This document shows positions 54,407 to 63,077 of a stretch of DNA of 64,000 nucleotides, piece by piece. The notes under the pieces were generated by a model, which did not search any database, was not told the DNA's origin, and worked only from the letters and a program-made list of their open reading frames with translations. The stretch spans positions 289,536 through 353,535 of the forward strand of contig NZ_LECT01000017.1 in assembly GCF_001027925.1 (NCBI RefSeq). Reading direction: 5' to 3'. The DNA comes from Rhodopirellula islandica (lineage in GTDB: Bacteria > Planctomycetota > Planctomycetia > Pirellulales > Pirellulaceae). The stretch's first letter is position 1. Every line of letters begins with the position of its first letter. The position numbers and the translations under genes were made by a program.

Positions 54407-55942
54407 TCAGTTCGGGTCGTTTCCAGACTGAAGAAGGTCTTCCATGATTGAGGCGATGTCGGTCGTCTCATATAGCGTTTCGACCATTGAGACATACTGC
54501 TTGGTGAAGCGTTCGTTTTGAATCAAATCCCCAAACACCTCGGTGACTTCGAGGAACGAAAGGGGATCCTTACGCGTCGCCGCGGCTGCCTGATGAAGTG
54601 GCTGTTTCAACTCGTCGATGATCTCGAGCGGGTTGCCGTGTTGATCGACCTGTTTGTCACTGTAGAAACACCAAGCGGCGATGACCAACGTCGCGAGTTC
54701 AATGCGGCCTCCGCGAGCCAGGTTGTCCTGGATCGTGGGAATCAAAAAGACCGGTAGCTTGCTCGAGCTTTCCAAGCAAATTCGCGAGAGCGCATCTTTG
54801 ATATTTGGATTGCCAAAGCGTTCCAGCAGTGTGTCTTTGTAGGTTTCGAGATCAATCCCCTCGACTTCATCCAGCACCGGTGTCACTTCGGCGTCCATGA
54901 ACTGCCGAAGGTAAGTTGCAAACAGAGGGTCGCCGACGCATCCGTCGATCGTGCGGTGGCCATGAATTGATCCGAGGATCCCGAGCACCGAGTGGCCCGC
55001 GTTGAGCAACCGAAGCTTCATCTTCTCGTAGGGGCCGACGTCGGGAACAAACTGGGCACCGACGGATTCCCAGGCGGGACGCCCGGCTGAAAAGTGATCT
55101 TCCACGACCCACTGGCAAAATGGTTCGCATGTCACCGGCCACTCGTCGCAAAGTTGATGTTCCTGGACCAAGTAGTCCATGTCGTCTTGAGTGGTGACTG
55201 GAGTGATGCGGTCGACCATCGCGTTGGGAAAGCAAACGTTCGATTCAATCCAAGTTGCCAATTCGGGATCCTGCTTGCGTGCGAAACCAAGCACCGTTTT
55301 GCGAGTCAAGTCTCCGTTGTGTTGGATGTTGTCGCAGGACTGGATCGTGAACGCGGGTAGGTTGCGAGCGCGACGACGCTTGAGCGCTTCGGTCAGAAAG
55401 CCAAACACCAATTTGGGCGTGGTCGGGTTTTGGAGGTCATGCTGGGCATCGGGATGATTCCAGTTGAACTCGCCCGTTGCAGCGTCGATGTTGTAGCCAC
55501 CTTCGGTGATCGTGAGAGAAACGATTTGCGTGTCGGGACTGGCCATTTGCTCGATCACCGACTCGGGATCATGGCATCCCAGCAAGAAGTCCACGATCGA
55601 ACCGATCACGCGGCTTTCGACGGTTCCGTTGGGATGTCGAATGATCAACGTGTAGAGGTAGTCTTGTCGCTTCAGCACGGAGGCAATTTTTTCGTCCGCT
55701 TCACGCAGGCCGACCCCGCAGATGCCCCAATCGGATGACCTGTCGTTGCGCAACAGTTCATCTGTGTAAAACGCCTCGTGCGAACGATGGAATCCTCCGA
55801 CGCCGACGTGCACAATTCTCGGTTTCAGTCGACTGCGGTCGTATTGTGGCGCCGAAACCTGTGAATTCAGCTGCGCTAGGTTGGCTTCGTTCAGTGGTGT
55901 CAGCGAGGCGTTCGCGCCAATGGGTGACGTTTGACGGGTCAT
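54407..55942 (-). CDS. Mannitol dehydrogenase family protein (polyol or hexuronate dehydrogenase)
   Basis: The protein has 511 residues, the usual length of the long-chain mannitol dehydrogenase family. The N-terminal NAD-binding part begins RIVHVGVGGFHRSHEAFYTD near 42. The family signature follows: SCDNIQHNGDLTRKTVLGFA near 202, FPNAMVDRITPVTTQ near 236, and the catalytic-lysine region VGPYEKMKLRLLNAGHSVLG near 306. It oxidises or reduces a polyol/ketose pair (mannitol/fructose, or fructuronate/tagaturonate). The specific substrate cannot be told. It lies 19 bp downstream of the permease gene, so it probably metabolises what that permease brings in. Confidence 0.9.
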   Translation of the reverse strand: MTRQTSPIGANASLTPLNEANLAQLNSQVSAPQYDRSRLKPRIVHVGVGGFHRSHEAFYTDELLRNDRSSDWGICGVGLREADEKIASVLKRQDYLYTLIIRHPNGTVESRVIGSIVDFLLGCHDPESVIEQMASPDTQIVSLTITEGGYNIDAATGEFNWNHPDAQHDLQNPTTPKLVFGFLTEALKRRRARNLPAFTIQSCDNIQHNGDLTRKTVLGFARKQDPELATWIESNVCFPNAMVDRITPVTTQDDMDYLVQEHQLCDEWPVTCEPFCQWVVEDHFSAGRPAWESVGAQFVPDVGPYEKMKLRLLNAGHSVLGILGSIHGHRTIDGCVGDPLFATYLRQFMDAEVTPVLDEVEGIDLETYKDTLLERFGNPNIKDALSRICLESSSKLPVFLIPTIQDNLARGGRIELATLVIAAWCFYSDKQVDQHGNPLEIIDELKQPLHQAAAATRKDPLSFLEVTEVFGDLIQNERFTKQYVSMVETLYETTDIASIMEDLLQSGNDPN

Positions 55943-55961
55943 GTTGTTTCAACCGAGTTGA

Positions 55962-57689
55962 CTAGTTGTCGTGCTGTGGATTGAGGGCTTTGAAGCGATG
56001 CAAAACCCAGTAGGCGGTCGCGAAATACGAAATCGTCAACACAAATGCCCAAGTGTAAAATAGGTCGCGGTTGGAGGTGTAGGTCCGCATGTCGGGACTT
56101 TGAAACATCACCTTCAACGCCAGCAGCAAAATGAGAGCCAAGCAAACACGGGAGATCCAGCGCAGGACAAGGGATTGCCGGGATGGATCTTCGACAGGGT
56201 CCCCTTCCACCAAAGCTTGCTCACGTTGGAATTCGCGAATGTCTTCGTTCAGGATTCGCTCTTTTTCTTCCTCTTCGGGATACTTCTCCGCCGCCCCGTA
56301 AAGCTTGGCTAGGAAAGTATAGAGCAGGATGGTGAACAGCCAGGTGGGCAGAAACAGGTAGTAAAACGACATCACTTCGAAGGCGTTCAAACCAAAGCCG
56401 AAGATCAGCCCGGCGGTCCAGGAGGCGATGGCCGGGACGCTGTGGGGCAGGTTGCGATACTGGGCCCAGTACCGAGTGAAGCCGATGCGAGGGAACACGA
56501 CATGTTCTGCGAAAACGATGCCGCCCACGGGAACGACCAACAGGCCAGCGTAAGTCAGCAGCGGCAGAATTTGCCGGAAAACGAACGGGAAGCAAGCAAC
56601 CGCGACCGTCACACAGCCCACCGTGAACGTGACCATCTTGCGCGATCGTTTGTGGAAGATTGCCTGCGCCGCCAAACCCGCCCGGTAGAGATTCGCGTTG
56701 GCGGTGGTCCAGCCAGCGACAATCACGATGACGTATCCCGACATGCCCAGTGCACGAAAAGCAACGTCGCCGGGATCCAGTTCAACAATGGTGGATTTCA
56801 ACAGCACGGCGGCACCGGCGCCCATGATGCCCGAGGCTATCCAAGCGATGTAGTGTCCGAACAGCATGCCGGCGCTGGTGCACAATCCATAAATTGATTT
56901 TTTGGCGTAACGCAACAACGCCATGTCAATCAGACCAAAGTGCGTGATCGTGTTGGCGGCCCAAGCGAAACCAGCGACTTCCCACAAACCGATGCCAGGT
57001 TTGCCAGCGGCATTGGTTCCCGTCCAGATCGAATCGTCCCCAATCAACAAGAAGTCGCTGAAACCATTGAGTGTGGTTCGGCCCAAAACCGATTCTGCCA
57101 ACGCGGGAAACAACACCAACGCGCCGCTGACAAACATCACGACCAGCCAGGGACCACACAAACCTGAGAATTCGGCGACGGCGTTGAAGCCGTACATCGC
57201 GACCAGCACCACGATCATGCCGACCGCGACCACCACGGCAACGAAAAGTGAATCGGTCGGGTACCACTGCAATTGCGGTGGAATGTTGAACAGCAACCGG
57301 ACGGCGGTGCAAGACACCGTGATCATTGCCGCGGAGATCACGGTGAAAATCAGGACGTTGGCCCAGTTGTAGAGCCGAGTCATTGACTCGCCGGCGATCT
57401 TTTCCAGGTACGTGTAAAGACTCAGTCGAGTCTGCACGGCGATCGGCGTCGTGATCAGGGTCCAACTGAGGATCGCCAAAATGTTGCCAATCAACAGCCC
57501 GATCAAAATGTCACGCGTGGAGGCTCCCATCGCAACAAACGTGGCCCCGATCACAAATTCAGTCGCGGCAACATGCTCTCCCGCATACAAGCCCACAAAG
57601 TGTGGCCAGCGATGAAGACGGTGCACCGGAACCGGCAATTGCTCCTGCTTCATTTGAGCAATCATTTGTCGGTTCGTTTCAGTACTCAT
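55962..57689 (-). CDS. NCS1-like permease (cytosine/purine permease family)
   Basis: The 575-residue protein has about 12-14 membrane helices. Typical NCS1 segments include EFVIGATFVAMGASTRDILI near 43, then GLLIGNILAILSWTLI; MYGFNAVAEFSGLCGPWLVV near 167; and GLWEVAGFAWAANTITHFGL near 233. The NCS1 family carries nucleobases, allantoin, thiamine and some other small solutes with Na+ or H+. The last 130 residues hold a cytosolic acidic segment (EKYPEEEEKERILNEDIREF) and two extra C-terminal helices. Because the mannitol dehydrogenase gene is co-transcribed, the real substrate may be a polyol or sugar rather than a nucleobase. That is inference. Confidence 0.85.
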   Translation of the reverse strand: MSTETNRQMIAQMKQEQLPVPVHRLHRWPHFVGLYAGEHVAATEFVIGATFVAMGASTRDILIGLLIGNILAILSWTLITTPIAVQTRLSLYTYLEKIAGESMTRLYNWANVLIFTVISAAMITVSCTAVRLLFNIPPQLQWYPTDSLFVAVVVAVGMIVVLVAMYGFNAVAEFSGLCGPWLVVMFVSGALVLFPALAESVLGRTTLNGFSDFLLIGDDSIWTGTNAAGKPGIGLWEVAGFAWAANTITHFGLIDMALLRYAKKSIYGLCTSAGMLFGHYIAWIASGIMGAGAAVLLKSTIVELDPGDVAFRALGMSGYVIVIVAGWTTANANLYRAGLAAQAIFHKRSRKMVTFTVGCVTVAVACFPFVFRQILPLLTYAGLLVVPVGGIVFAEHVVFPRIGFTRYWAQYRNLPHSVPAIASWTAGLIFGFGLNAFEVMSFYYLFLPTWLFTILLYTFLAKLYGAAEKYPEEEEKERILNEDIREFQREQALVEGDPVEDPSRQSLVLRWISRVCLALILLLALKVMFQSPDMRTYTSNRDLFYTWAFVLTISYFATAYWVLHRFKALNPQHDN

Positions 57690-57780
57690 TCGTGGTGCTC
57701 ATCAAATCGGATTTGGCCGTGTGCCTGCATTCTATCCATTCACACAGTATGAGAGGAGGCTTCCCTGCCATCGTGTCACG

Positions 57781-57803
57781 AAAAAGGTGTCAGGTACCTT
57801 TTT
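57781..57803 (+). repeat. Left inverted repeat of the RAYT element (REP-like)
   Basis: AAAAAGGTGTCAGGTACC followed by a T-run lies about 77 bp upstream of the transposase start. Its reverse complement recurs at 58583-58603 immediately at the end of the gene. The sequence is a REP-type palindrome with AAAAAGGT at one end and ACCTTTTT at the other. Confidence 0.85.
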
Positions 57804-57830
57804 GGTTGACTGGGGAAGGTTGAGCGATAG

Positions 57831-57878
57831 CGTGAGGAATGACAGCGACCGTTCGCCCCTCACGAATTGAGTCATTCC
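57831..57878 (+). promoter_or_regulatory. Two mutually exclusive hairpins before the transposase start
   Basis: CGTGAGG (57831-57837) can pair with CCTCACG (57858-57864). Alternatively GGAATGAC (57836-57843) can pair with GTCATTCC (57871-57878), ending 1 bp before the ATG. The two stems share bases 57836-57837, so only one can form. They could control translation of the transposase or act as its recognition hairpins. Confidence 0.4.
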
Positions 57879-57879
57879 C

Positions 57880-58596
57880 ATGCCACGTGCTCCACGAGCC
57901 GATGCCGCCGGGCATCTCTATCACGTCCTGAACCGCGCCAATCGCCGAGCGACGATCTTCAAGAAGCAGCAGGATTACGCGGCGTTTGAGTCCATTCTGG
58001 CGGACGCATTGTCAAAAGACGACGTGGAATTGTTCTCCTACTGCTTGATGCCGAACCATTGGCACCTGGTTTTGCGGCCCAAACAAGATGGTGGAATGAG
58101 CCGGTTTGTGCATTGGCTCACGCTCACCCACACTCAGCGATACAACGCGCACTACGAAACGGTGGGGGAAGGGCATCTGTACCAGGGCCGGTACAAGAGT
58201 TTCCCGATTCAGGACGACGAGCACTTTTTGACGGTGTGCCGCTACGTCGAACGCAACGCCATGACCGCCGGATATTGCGAGCGTCCTGAAGACTGGCGCT
58301 GGGGAAGTCTGGCTCGTTGGAAACACGGGTCGGTCAAGGAGAAGTCGTTGCTGGCATCTTGGCCGATCGCTCGCTGCACGCGTTGGTGCGACCATGTTGC
58401 GACCAAACTGTCCGCCAAAGAACAAAGAAAATTGGACTTTTCTGTGAAGCGGGGGACTCCCTTTGGAGAAGAGAACTGGGTGGAAACGACGGCCCGCCGG
58501 TTTGATTTGGAGATGACCATGCGACCCCGAGGCCGTCCTCGCAAATTCAGGACGAGTGAAGAGGGAAGTTACCCAGTCCTCCAAAAAGGTACCTGA
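57880..58596 (+). CDS. REP-associated tyrosine transposase (RAYT, Y1_Tnp/IS200-like)
   Basis: The 238-residue protein has the Y1 HUH-transposase fold. The hallmark is the HUH-like MPNHWHLVL near 52 (two His separated by Trp). RANRRATIFKKQQDYAAFES lies near 18, and the tyrosine helix MSRFVHWLTLTHTQRYNAHY near 70 leads to GHLYQGRYKSFPIQ near 95. RAYTs nick single-stranded REP hairpins and are usually single-copy domesticated enzymes linked to REP sequences. The gene is bracketed by matching inverted repeats, and the right repeat encodes its last codons (QKGT and stop). It appears intact and lies between the permease and the beta-barrel gene. Confidence 0.92.
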   Translation: MPRAPRADAAGHLYHVLNRANRRATIFKKQQDYAAFESILADALSKDDVELFSYCLMPNHWHLVLRPKQDGGMSRFVHWLTLTHTQRYNAHYETVGEGHLYQGRYKSFPIQDDEHFLTVCRYVERNAMTAGYCERPEDWRWGSLARWKHGSVKEKSLLASWPIARCTRWCDHVATKLSAKEQRKLDFSVKRGTPFGEENWVETTARRFDLEMTMRPRGRPRKFRTSEEGSYPVLQKGT

Positions 58597-58603
58597 CACC
58601 TTT
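58583..58603 (-). repeat. Right inverted repeat of the RAYT element
   Basis: AAAAAGGTACCTGACACC plus TTT is the inverted copy of 57781-57803 and overlaps the 3' end and stop codon of the transposase gene. Together the two define an 823-bp unit. Confidence 0.85.
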
Positions 58604-58978
58604 GTGGGAGGATGGGGCGGTTGGAGGGGTTGTTTGGGAAGTGGTGATCTGTTTTGGGATTTGTTGCATGGGGGCGAGGGAGCTTCTGCCGGGGGATTTT
58701 GAGCGTGTCGCGTCGCATTCGCACGGTGGCGAGTGTGTTGAGAGTTCAGTGTGTGACAGGAACGCACGATTTGTGCTGGAGGCAACATGGGTTTGGCGTC
58801 GGGTGATGCCAGATTTGCGTTTGAGTGGGGCTTGGCAATTTGTGTCGATCGTGGACGCGGAATCGCAGGCGTGACGCGGGGCTGGCCGATTCGCATCATT
58901 AAGGAAACAAGGACATGTTTGAGTTGGCCGGCATCGTGAACCGGTCAGCCGTTGTGTCATCGTCACAGGAGATGGATC
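58604..58978. other. Noncoding stretch upstream of the beta-barrel gene
   Basis: No gene is recognised. A short 51-codon frame opens at the ATG at 58914, preceded by AGGAAACAAGGAC, and overlaps the GTG start at 58979 in another frame. It could be a leader ORF, but its residues are not protein-like enough to annotate. Confidence 0.35.
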
Positions 58979-60040
58979 GTGAATTGCGTTTGGAAGGCCT
59001 CGGCTCTGGCCGTCGTCATGGGGTGTTGTTTGACGTCGTTTGCTTCAGCCGGGCAATCCAGTGGTTGTGATCCATTGGGGCTGGTCGGGTGCGATGCAGT
59101 GAGTTGCGACGAGTTTGGTTGCGACGGCGATGGATGTGACTCGTTTTGTGATTCCGTGGCATGCCGCGGTTGCAAAGCGGCTGGGTGTCTGGCTTCATTG
59201 AAGCAACACCTGCGTCCAAGCGATCATTGCTTCGATGATTTCATCAGCCCGATGATCGACTTTGTTCACTTTGAAGACCCTCGCAACTTGACGGAACTGC
59301 GTCCAATCTTTGTGACGCATCAATTCCCCGCGACGCTCGGTCCTGGGAACATTCCTGCGGGCGGTTCGGTACAACTGTTTGCGTTGCAGTTCCGCGTGGC
59401 TTTGACCGAACGACTCAGCTTGATTGCGGTCAAAGATGGATACATCTTGGACAATAGCGAAGGGACGTTGGACACGCTGTTGTTGGATTCCGGATGGGCG
59501 GATGTCACGGCGGGTTTGAAGTACAACTTCATTCGCGACACGCAATCGGGAACGTTGCTGTCCGGCGGTTTCACCTACGAAATCCCACTCGGCAGCAAAC
59601 AATCGTCTCAGGCTGTCGGCGATGGTGAATTCCACTTCTTCGCCACCGGTGGTCAGCGATTGCTGGGTGGCAACGCTCACATTCTGAGCTCATTTGGCTG
59701 GCAATTGCCGGTTGATCAATCGGTTCAAAGCACCACGGTTCATTGGAACAATCACTTTGACGTGAAGGTGACTGACCGGGTTTACCTGTTCACCGAAAAC
59801 TCGTGGTGGCACTGGGTGGACGAAGCCGAGAACGGTTTGGCACTGGGCGTCTCAGGACAAGACCTGCTCAACTTGGGTGCGACCGATGTCGAAGGCAATG
59901 ACTTGGTCACGCACAATGTCGGCATGAAGTTCAAACCCAGCGGAAACATCGAAGCGGGGGTCGCGTACGAGTTCCCCCTGACTGCTTTCAAAGACGTTTT
60001 GGAAGACCGAGTGACCGTCGACATGATCTTCCGTTATTGA
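58979..60040 (+). CDS. Exported Cys-rich protein with an outer-membrane beta-barrel-like body
   Basis: The start is a GTG at 58979, preceded by a clear ribosome binding site AGGAG (58967-58971, 7-nt spacing). The longer ATG frame from 58952 has none. The product is 353 residues with a signal peptide (KASALAVVMGCCLTSFASAG). A segment at about 25-75 has nine cysteines, six of them followed by Asp (GCDPLGLVGCDAVSCDEFGC, then DGDGCDSFCDS). The rest alternates hydrophobic and polar residues in strand-like blocks (ALQFRVALTERLSLIAVKDG, TAGLKYNFIRDTQSGTLLSG) and ends in an aromatic VDMIFRY, typical of outer-membrane barrels. I recognise no named family. A perfect terminator follows. Confidence 0.75.
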   Translation: MNCVWKASALAVVMGCCLTSFASAGQSSGCDPLGLVGCDAVSCDEFGCDGDGCDSFCDSVACRGCKAAGCLASLKQHLRPSDHCFDDFISPMIDFVHFEDPRNLTELRPIFVTHQFPATLGPGNIPAGGSVQLFALQFRVALTERLSLIAVKDGYILDNSEGTLDTLLLDSGWADVTAGLKYNFIRDTQSGTLLSGGFTYEIPLGSKQSSQAVGDGEFHFFATGGQRLLGGNAHILSSFGWQLPVDQSVQSTTVHWNNHFDVKVTDRVYLFTENSWWHWVDEAENGLALGVSGQDLLNLGATDVEGNDLVTHNVGMKFKPSGNIEAGVAYEFPLTAFKDVLEDRVTVDMIFRY

Positions 60041-60106
60041 TCCACGTCGTGGTTCGATCCAGTGACATGGCTTGATTGAGTCGCAACGCGTTTTAACTGT
60101 GATTGC

Positions 60107-60146
60107 AAAGAGGGCGATGGTGATTGATTCACCATCGCCCTCTTTT
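60107..60146. terminator. Bidirectional intrinsic terminator
   Basis: A 17-bp perfect stem lies at 60107-60123 and 60129-60145 (AAAGAGGGCGATGGTGA and its complement TCACCATCGCCCTCTTT) with a 5-nt loop. A-rich and T-rich ends serve both strands. It sits between the convergent genes ending at 60040 (plus) and 60265 (minus). Confidence 0.9.
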
Positions 60147-60264
60147 CGTTGAAATAAGCAGACGGGCAGGAGACTTCGGGTAGGTGAACCGTTTGTCGGT
60201 GAAGAAGAACCTGGCTGTTGGCCATCGAAAGGGACAACGTGTCCGTGAACTTCTCGCGGCCAGG

Positions 60265-61440
60265 CTAGGGAGTGACGGTCCAGGATTCCTGGTGTTGAAA
60301 CCCGTCGAGCGTGCCCTGGCCAGTCACCCACATCAAGGGGATCTGAAAGTAAGCCGCACGGTAGTCGCCGTGCAAATCGGTGTCGAACTCGACGCCGGGA
60401 TCGACGTGGTAGCTGATGAAGTTCCCATCGGATTGTCCGAAGTATTGCAGTTTGGTTTTGGTGCGGTCGTGAATGATGGCGGATGACGTGTCCAGAGGGA
60501 TCCAGCCGACGCCTTGTGCGTAGAACTCCGCGATCACGTGGTACTGGTAATACGGTTGATCATTGATGGTTTCCCCTTGGGTCGCCGAAATCGCCCAGCG
60601 ACCTGACAAAATTCGTGCCGGCACACCTTCGCTTCGCATCACCGTGGCAAAAAGCGTCGAGAGACCGCCACAGTCCGTTGCATTGGACTGGCACAACAGG
60701 GATGCGGTTCTGTCCTCGCTCGGGACGTACGAATATTGGTACGAGTTGGCCAATTTTTGAAACACTCGTTGAGCGAACCGGACTTCGCCTTCGGTCCGGA
60801 GTCGTCGGAACCGATTCTTGACTTTCCATTCCTGGAAGGCTGCGGATCGGTAGTCGTATTCCGGTGTCGGACGCAAGAAGTTTTGGCGGTCGTTTTCGGA
60901 CAGCGGTTCGACTGGGGGCTTCACCGAGGTGGCTCGTTTATTGAAAGTCAACGAACGGGCGAACAGTTGCAGTTCATCATCGCAGCGGAATTTCGCGTTG
61001 CGATGTTGAGACTCATCCGTGACCTCAATCCGGCATCGACGGATGGGGCGTTGAAAAACCGATTTGTCTGCAATCATCTCACTGGCCGGTGCAGTGGTGG
61101 AGTGAATTCGTTTTTGGCCGGGTAAATCCGGTGGCTCCGGCATCGCGAAGACCCATGCTTTGGCTTGCAGGGACGGCGTGTCGACTTCGAACGTGATCGT
61201 TGCCGTGACTCGTTTGCCGGGCGTTCGAACAATCGAGAAACCTTGGTTGAGCCCACTGGGAATCTCCGGCAAGGCATCGATGGCTTCTTGCTGAGTCGTC
61301 GACCGCCCTTCGGTGACTGGAGCCTGGGCGAGCAAGTCAATCGGATGCAGCAAACATGCCACTGGAAACGTCCAGAGAACGACGACCGAAGCCAAATGTC
61401 GCGAAAATGTGGGCAAACGCATGGGCGGGGAGGATGGCAT
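60265..61440 (-). CDS. Exported transglutaminase-like protein
   Basis: The 391-residue product has a signal peptide (LASVVVLWTFPVACLLHP). If the ATG at 61422 is used, the protein begins MRLPTFSRH and is 385 residues. The N-terminal beta-rich region (TITFEVDTPSLQAKAWVFAM, RIEVTDESQHRNAKFRCDDE) is followed by the transglutaminase-like core. The catalytic Cys lies in CQSNATDCGGLSTLF near 255, the His in YQYHVIAEFYAQGVGWIPLD near 301 (YHVIAEFY), and the Asp in WIPLDTSS. The family comprises cysteine proteases or cross-linkers of the papain-like fold. In bacteria they often act on cell-wall or extracellular proteins. The active triad appears complete. Confidence 0.88.
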   Translation of the reverse strand: MPSSPPMRLPTFSRHLASVVVLWTFPVACLLHPIDLLAQAPVTEGRSTTQQEAIDALPEIPSGLNQGFSIVRTPGKRVTATITFEVDTPSLQAKAWVFAMPEPPDLPGQKRIHSTTAPASEMIADKSVFQRPIRRCRIEVTDESQHRNAKFRCDDELQLFARSLTFNKRATSVKPPVEPLSENDRQNFLRPTPEYDYRSAAFQEWKVKNRFRRLRTEGEVRFAQRVFQKLANSYQYSYVPSEDRTASLLCQSNATDCGGLSTLFATVMRSEGVPARILSGRWAISATQGETINDQPYYQYHVIAEFYAQGVGWIPLDTSSAIIHDRTKTKLQYFGQSDGNFISYHVDPGVEFDTDLHGDYRAAYFQIPLMWVTGQGTLDGFQHQESWTVTP

Positions 61441-61880
61441 TGCAGTGGATGGATGGAAGGGAGATTGTCACGCGGGACGAACTGGTCGAATGCCGAATGA
61501 GCGGAGCGGTGGATGCCAAGAGCAGTTTACTCGACAGACGCAGGCTGCTGCTTTTCGTTGACACAGAGCATCAAGACGAATGTGGTAAAACCGAACAGGG
61601 GGGCGTTCGAAGGAATGAGATCACGCGAATTCTGCTGTCTGAGGAAGACTGGCGACTCGCTGTGCAGCAAGCAGGTGGTTGGGAATCTGCCACTGCGACC
61701 GTTGGTTGGGAACGCTGACGTTGTCTGCCCCCAACTCAGGTTTGAATCGATCGTTTGGGTTGGAGCTTCGCTTTCGTTCATTCCTCGATGGGAGCAACGG
61801 GAGGTTGCCTGCGCATGGCTTTCGAATCTGCTAGATTGTCCCTCGAGCAACAACCAAGGCGAACTGCGAAGGGAACTCGA
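61441..61880. other. Noncoding region between divergent genes
   Basis: No credible gene is seen in these 440 bp. It separates the transglutaminase-like gene (minus) from the oxidoreductase-like gene (plus). An in-frame ATG at 61815 would extend the latter by 22 residues; TAGATT at 61831-61836 there looks more like a -10 element than coding sequence. Confidence 0.35.
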
Positions 61881-63077
61881 GTGAAATTGCGAATCGGATT
61901 GATCGGATTGGGCGATCAATGGCAATCCATGCACCGGCCGGCGCTGCGGATGCTGGGGGATCGATTCGATGTTCGTGCGATCTATTGCAACGTGTCAAAG
62001 TTAGCCGAATCGGCGGTCTCGGAGTTTCAGGCGGACCCTGTCGACGGGTACCAAGCACTGGTGACGCGGGATGACATCGACGCGGTGTTGGTGCTTGAGA
62101 ATTCCTGGCTGCGTTTTCTTCCTGCCACGGCGGCATGTCGCGCGGGGAAGGCGGTCTATTGGGCCAGCGATTTGGACTTCGATCCGGTTCGCGACCAAGA
62201 TTTCAAGTCCTGCGTGCAGGATTCTGGCGTGGCGTTCATGGCGGGATTGCCCCGTCGCTTTTCTCCCGCAACCCTGCGTTTGAAAGAATTGATCGCGACG
62301 AATTTGGGATCGCCGCGGTTGATCTTTTGTCACAAGCGGTTGAGTTTGGAAGACGCCCCTTTGAAACGTCGTGACCAAATCACCCGGCGAGGGATGGAGG
62401 GCAATCTCGGCGACGATTCGCGAGTCGATCCAGAAGAGATCCGTGCCCGGATGACTCGGACCGAAATGATGCAGTTGATCGATTGGTGTTGCTACGTGGT
62501 GGGGGAGCGGCCGGTCAGCGTGATGTCGGCCAACCATTCCGAGGACGAAGCGGCGGACTACCAAGCTTTGAGCATGCTGTTTGAAGATTCCAGTTCGGCT
62601 CGCACTTCTCGCGATCGATTTTCAACCGGAACGCACGTCTCGAGCGAGAATGGGGCGACATCCACCAACGGAAGTTCCATGGATTCTTCCGCGGTGTCGG
62701 AGAGTCCCCGACGATCCAGTGGAAGTGGTGGCGTCACCGCTCAAGTCAGTTGCGGGAGTTACATCCCGGCTCAGTGGCGAGAAGCGATTGGTTTCCGGCC
62801 GCCCGCCGCGATGCAGGTGTGCTGTGAAAACGGCGTGGCTTTTATCGATTTGCCAGGCACGTTGGTTTGGTTTGACGACGCGGGTCGGCATCAAGAGTTC
62901 TTAGAAGGGGAGTCCCCCGTGGGCGAAAAGATGCTGGGCCAGTTTCATCGTGCCGTGACCAGTTTGGTTCGCAACTTGAGCGGGCTGGAAGACGCCTTCA
63001 ACGCGGCGGCGATCCTGAAAGGGGCTCGAACGAGTTTACGAGAAGGAAGACGCGTGGATTTGAGGGATTTGGCATGA
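61881..63077 (+). CDS. Gfo/Idh/MocA-family protein with degenerate active-site motifs
   Basis: I place the start at a GTG at 61881, which puts the Rossmann strand at once at the N-terminus (KLRIGLIGLGDQWQSMHRPA). The ATG at 61815 is an alternative. The product is 398 residues. The fold is clear (VRAIYCNVSKLAESAVSEFQ, RDDIDAVLVL, GKAVYWASDLDFDPVRDQDF). However, the family's catalytic EKP motif after GKAVY is replaced by ASD, and the usual catalytic histidine helix reads MTRTEMMQLIDWCCYVVGE. A Ser/Thr-rich insert (SENGATSTNGSSMDSSAVSE) lies near 255-285. It may be a non-enzymatic or altered-specificity member. Its stop overlaps the next start (ATGA). Confidence 0.75.
   Translation: MKLRIGLIGLGDQWQSMHRPALRMLGDRFDVRAIYCNVSKLAESAVSEFQADPVDGYQALVTRDDIDAVLVLENSWLRFLPATAACRAGKAVYWASDLDFDPVRDQDFKSCVQDSGVAFMAGLPRRFSPATLRLKELIATNLGSPRLIFCHKRLSLEDAPLKRRDQITRRGMEGNLGDDSRVDPEEIRARMTRTEMMQLIDWCCYVVGERPVSVMSANHSEDEAADYQALSMLFEDSSSARTSRDRFSTGTHVSSENGATSTNGSSMDSSAVSESPRRSSGSGGVTAQVSCGSYIPAQWREAIGFRPPAAMQVCCENGVAFIDLPGTLVWFDDAGRHQEFLEGESPVGEKMLGQFHRAVTSLVRNLSGLEDAFNAAAILKGARTSLREGRRVDLRDLA

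Noticed and set aside
58914..59069. 51-codon frame preceded by AGGAAACAAGGAC
   Set aside because: It has a good ribosome binding site, but its residues are not protein-like and it overlaps the better supported GTG start at 58979. It could be a leader ORF but is not supported enough to list.
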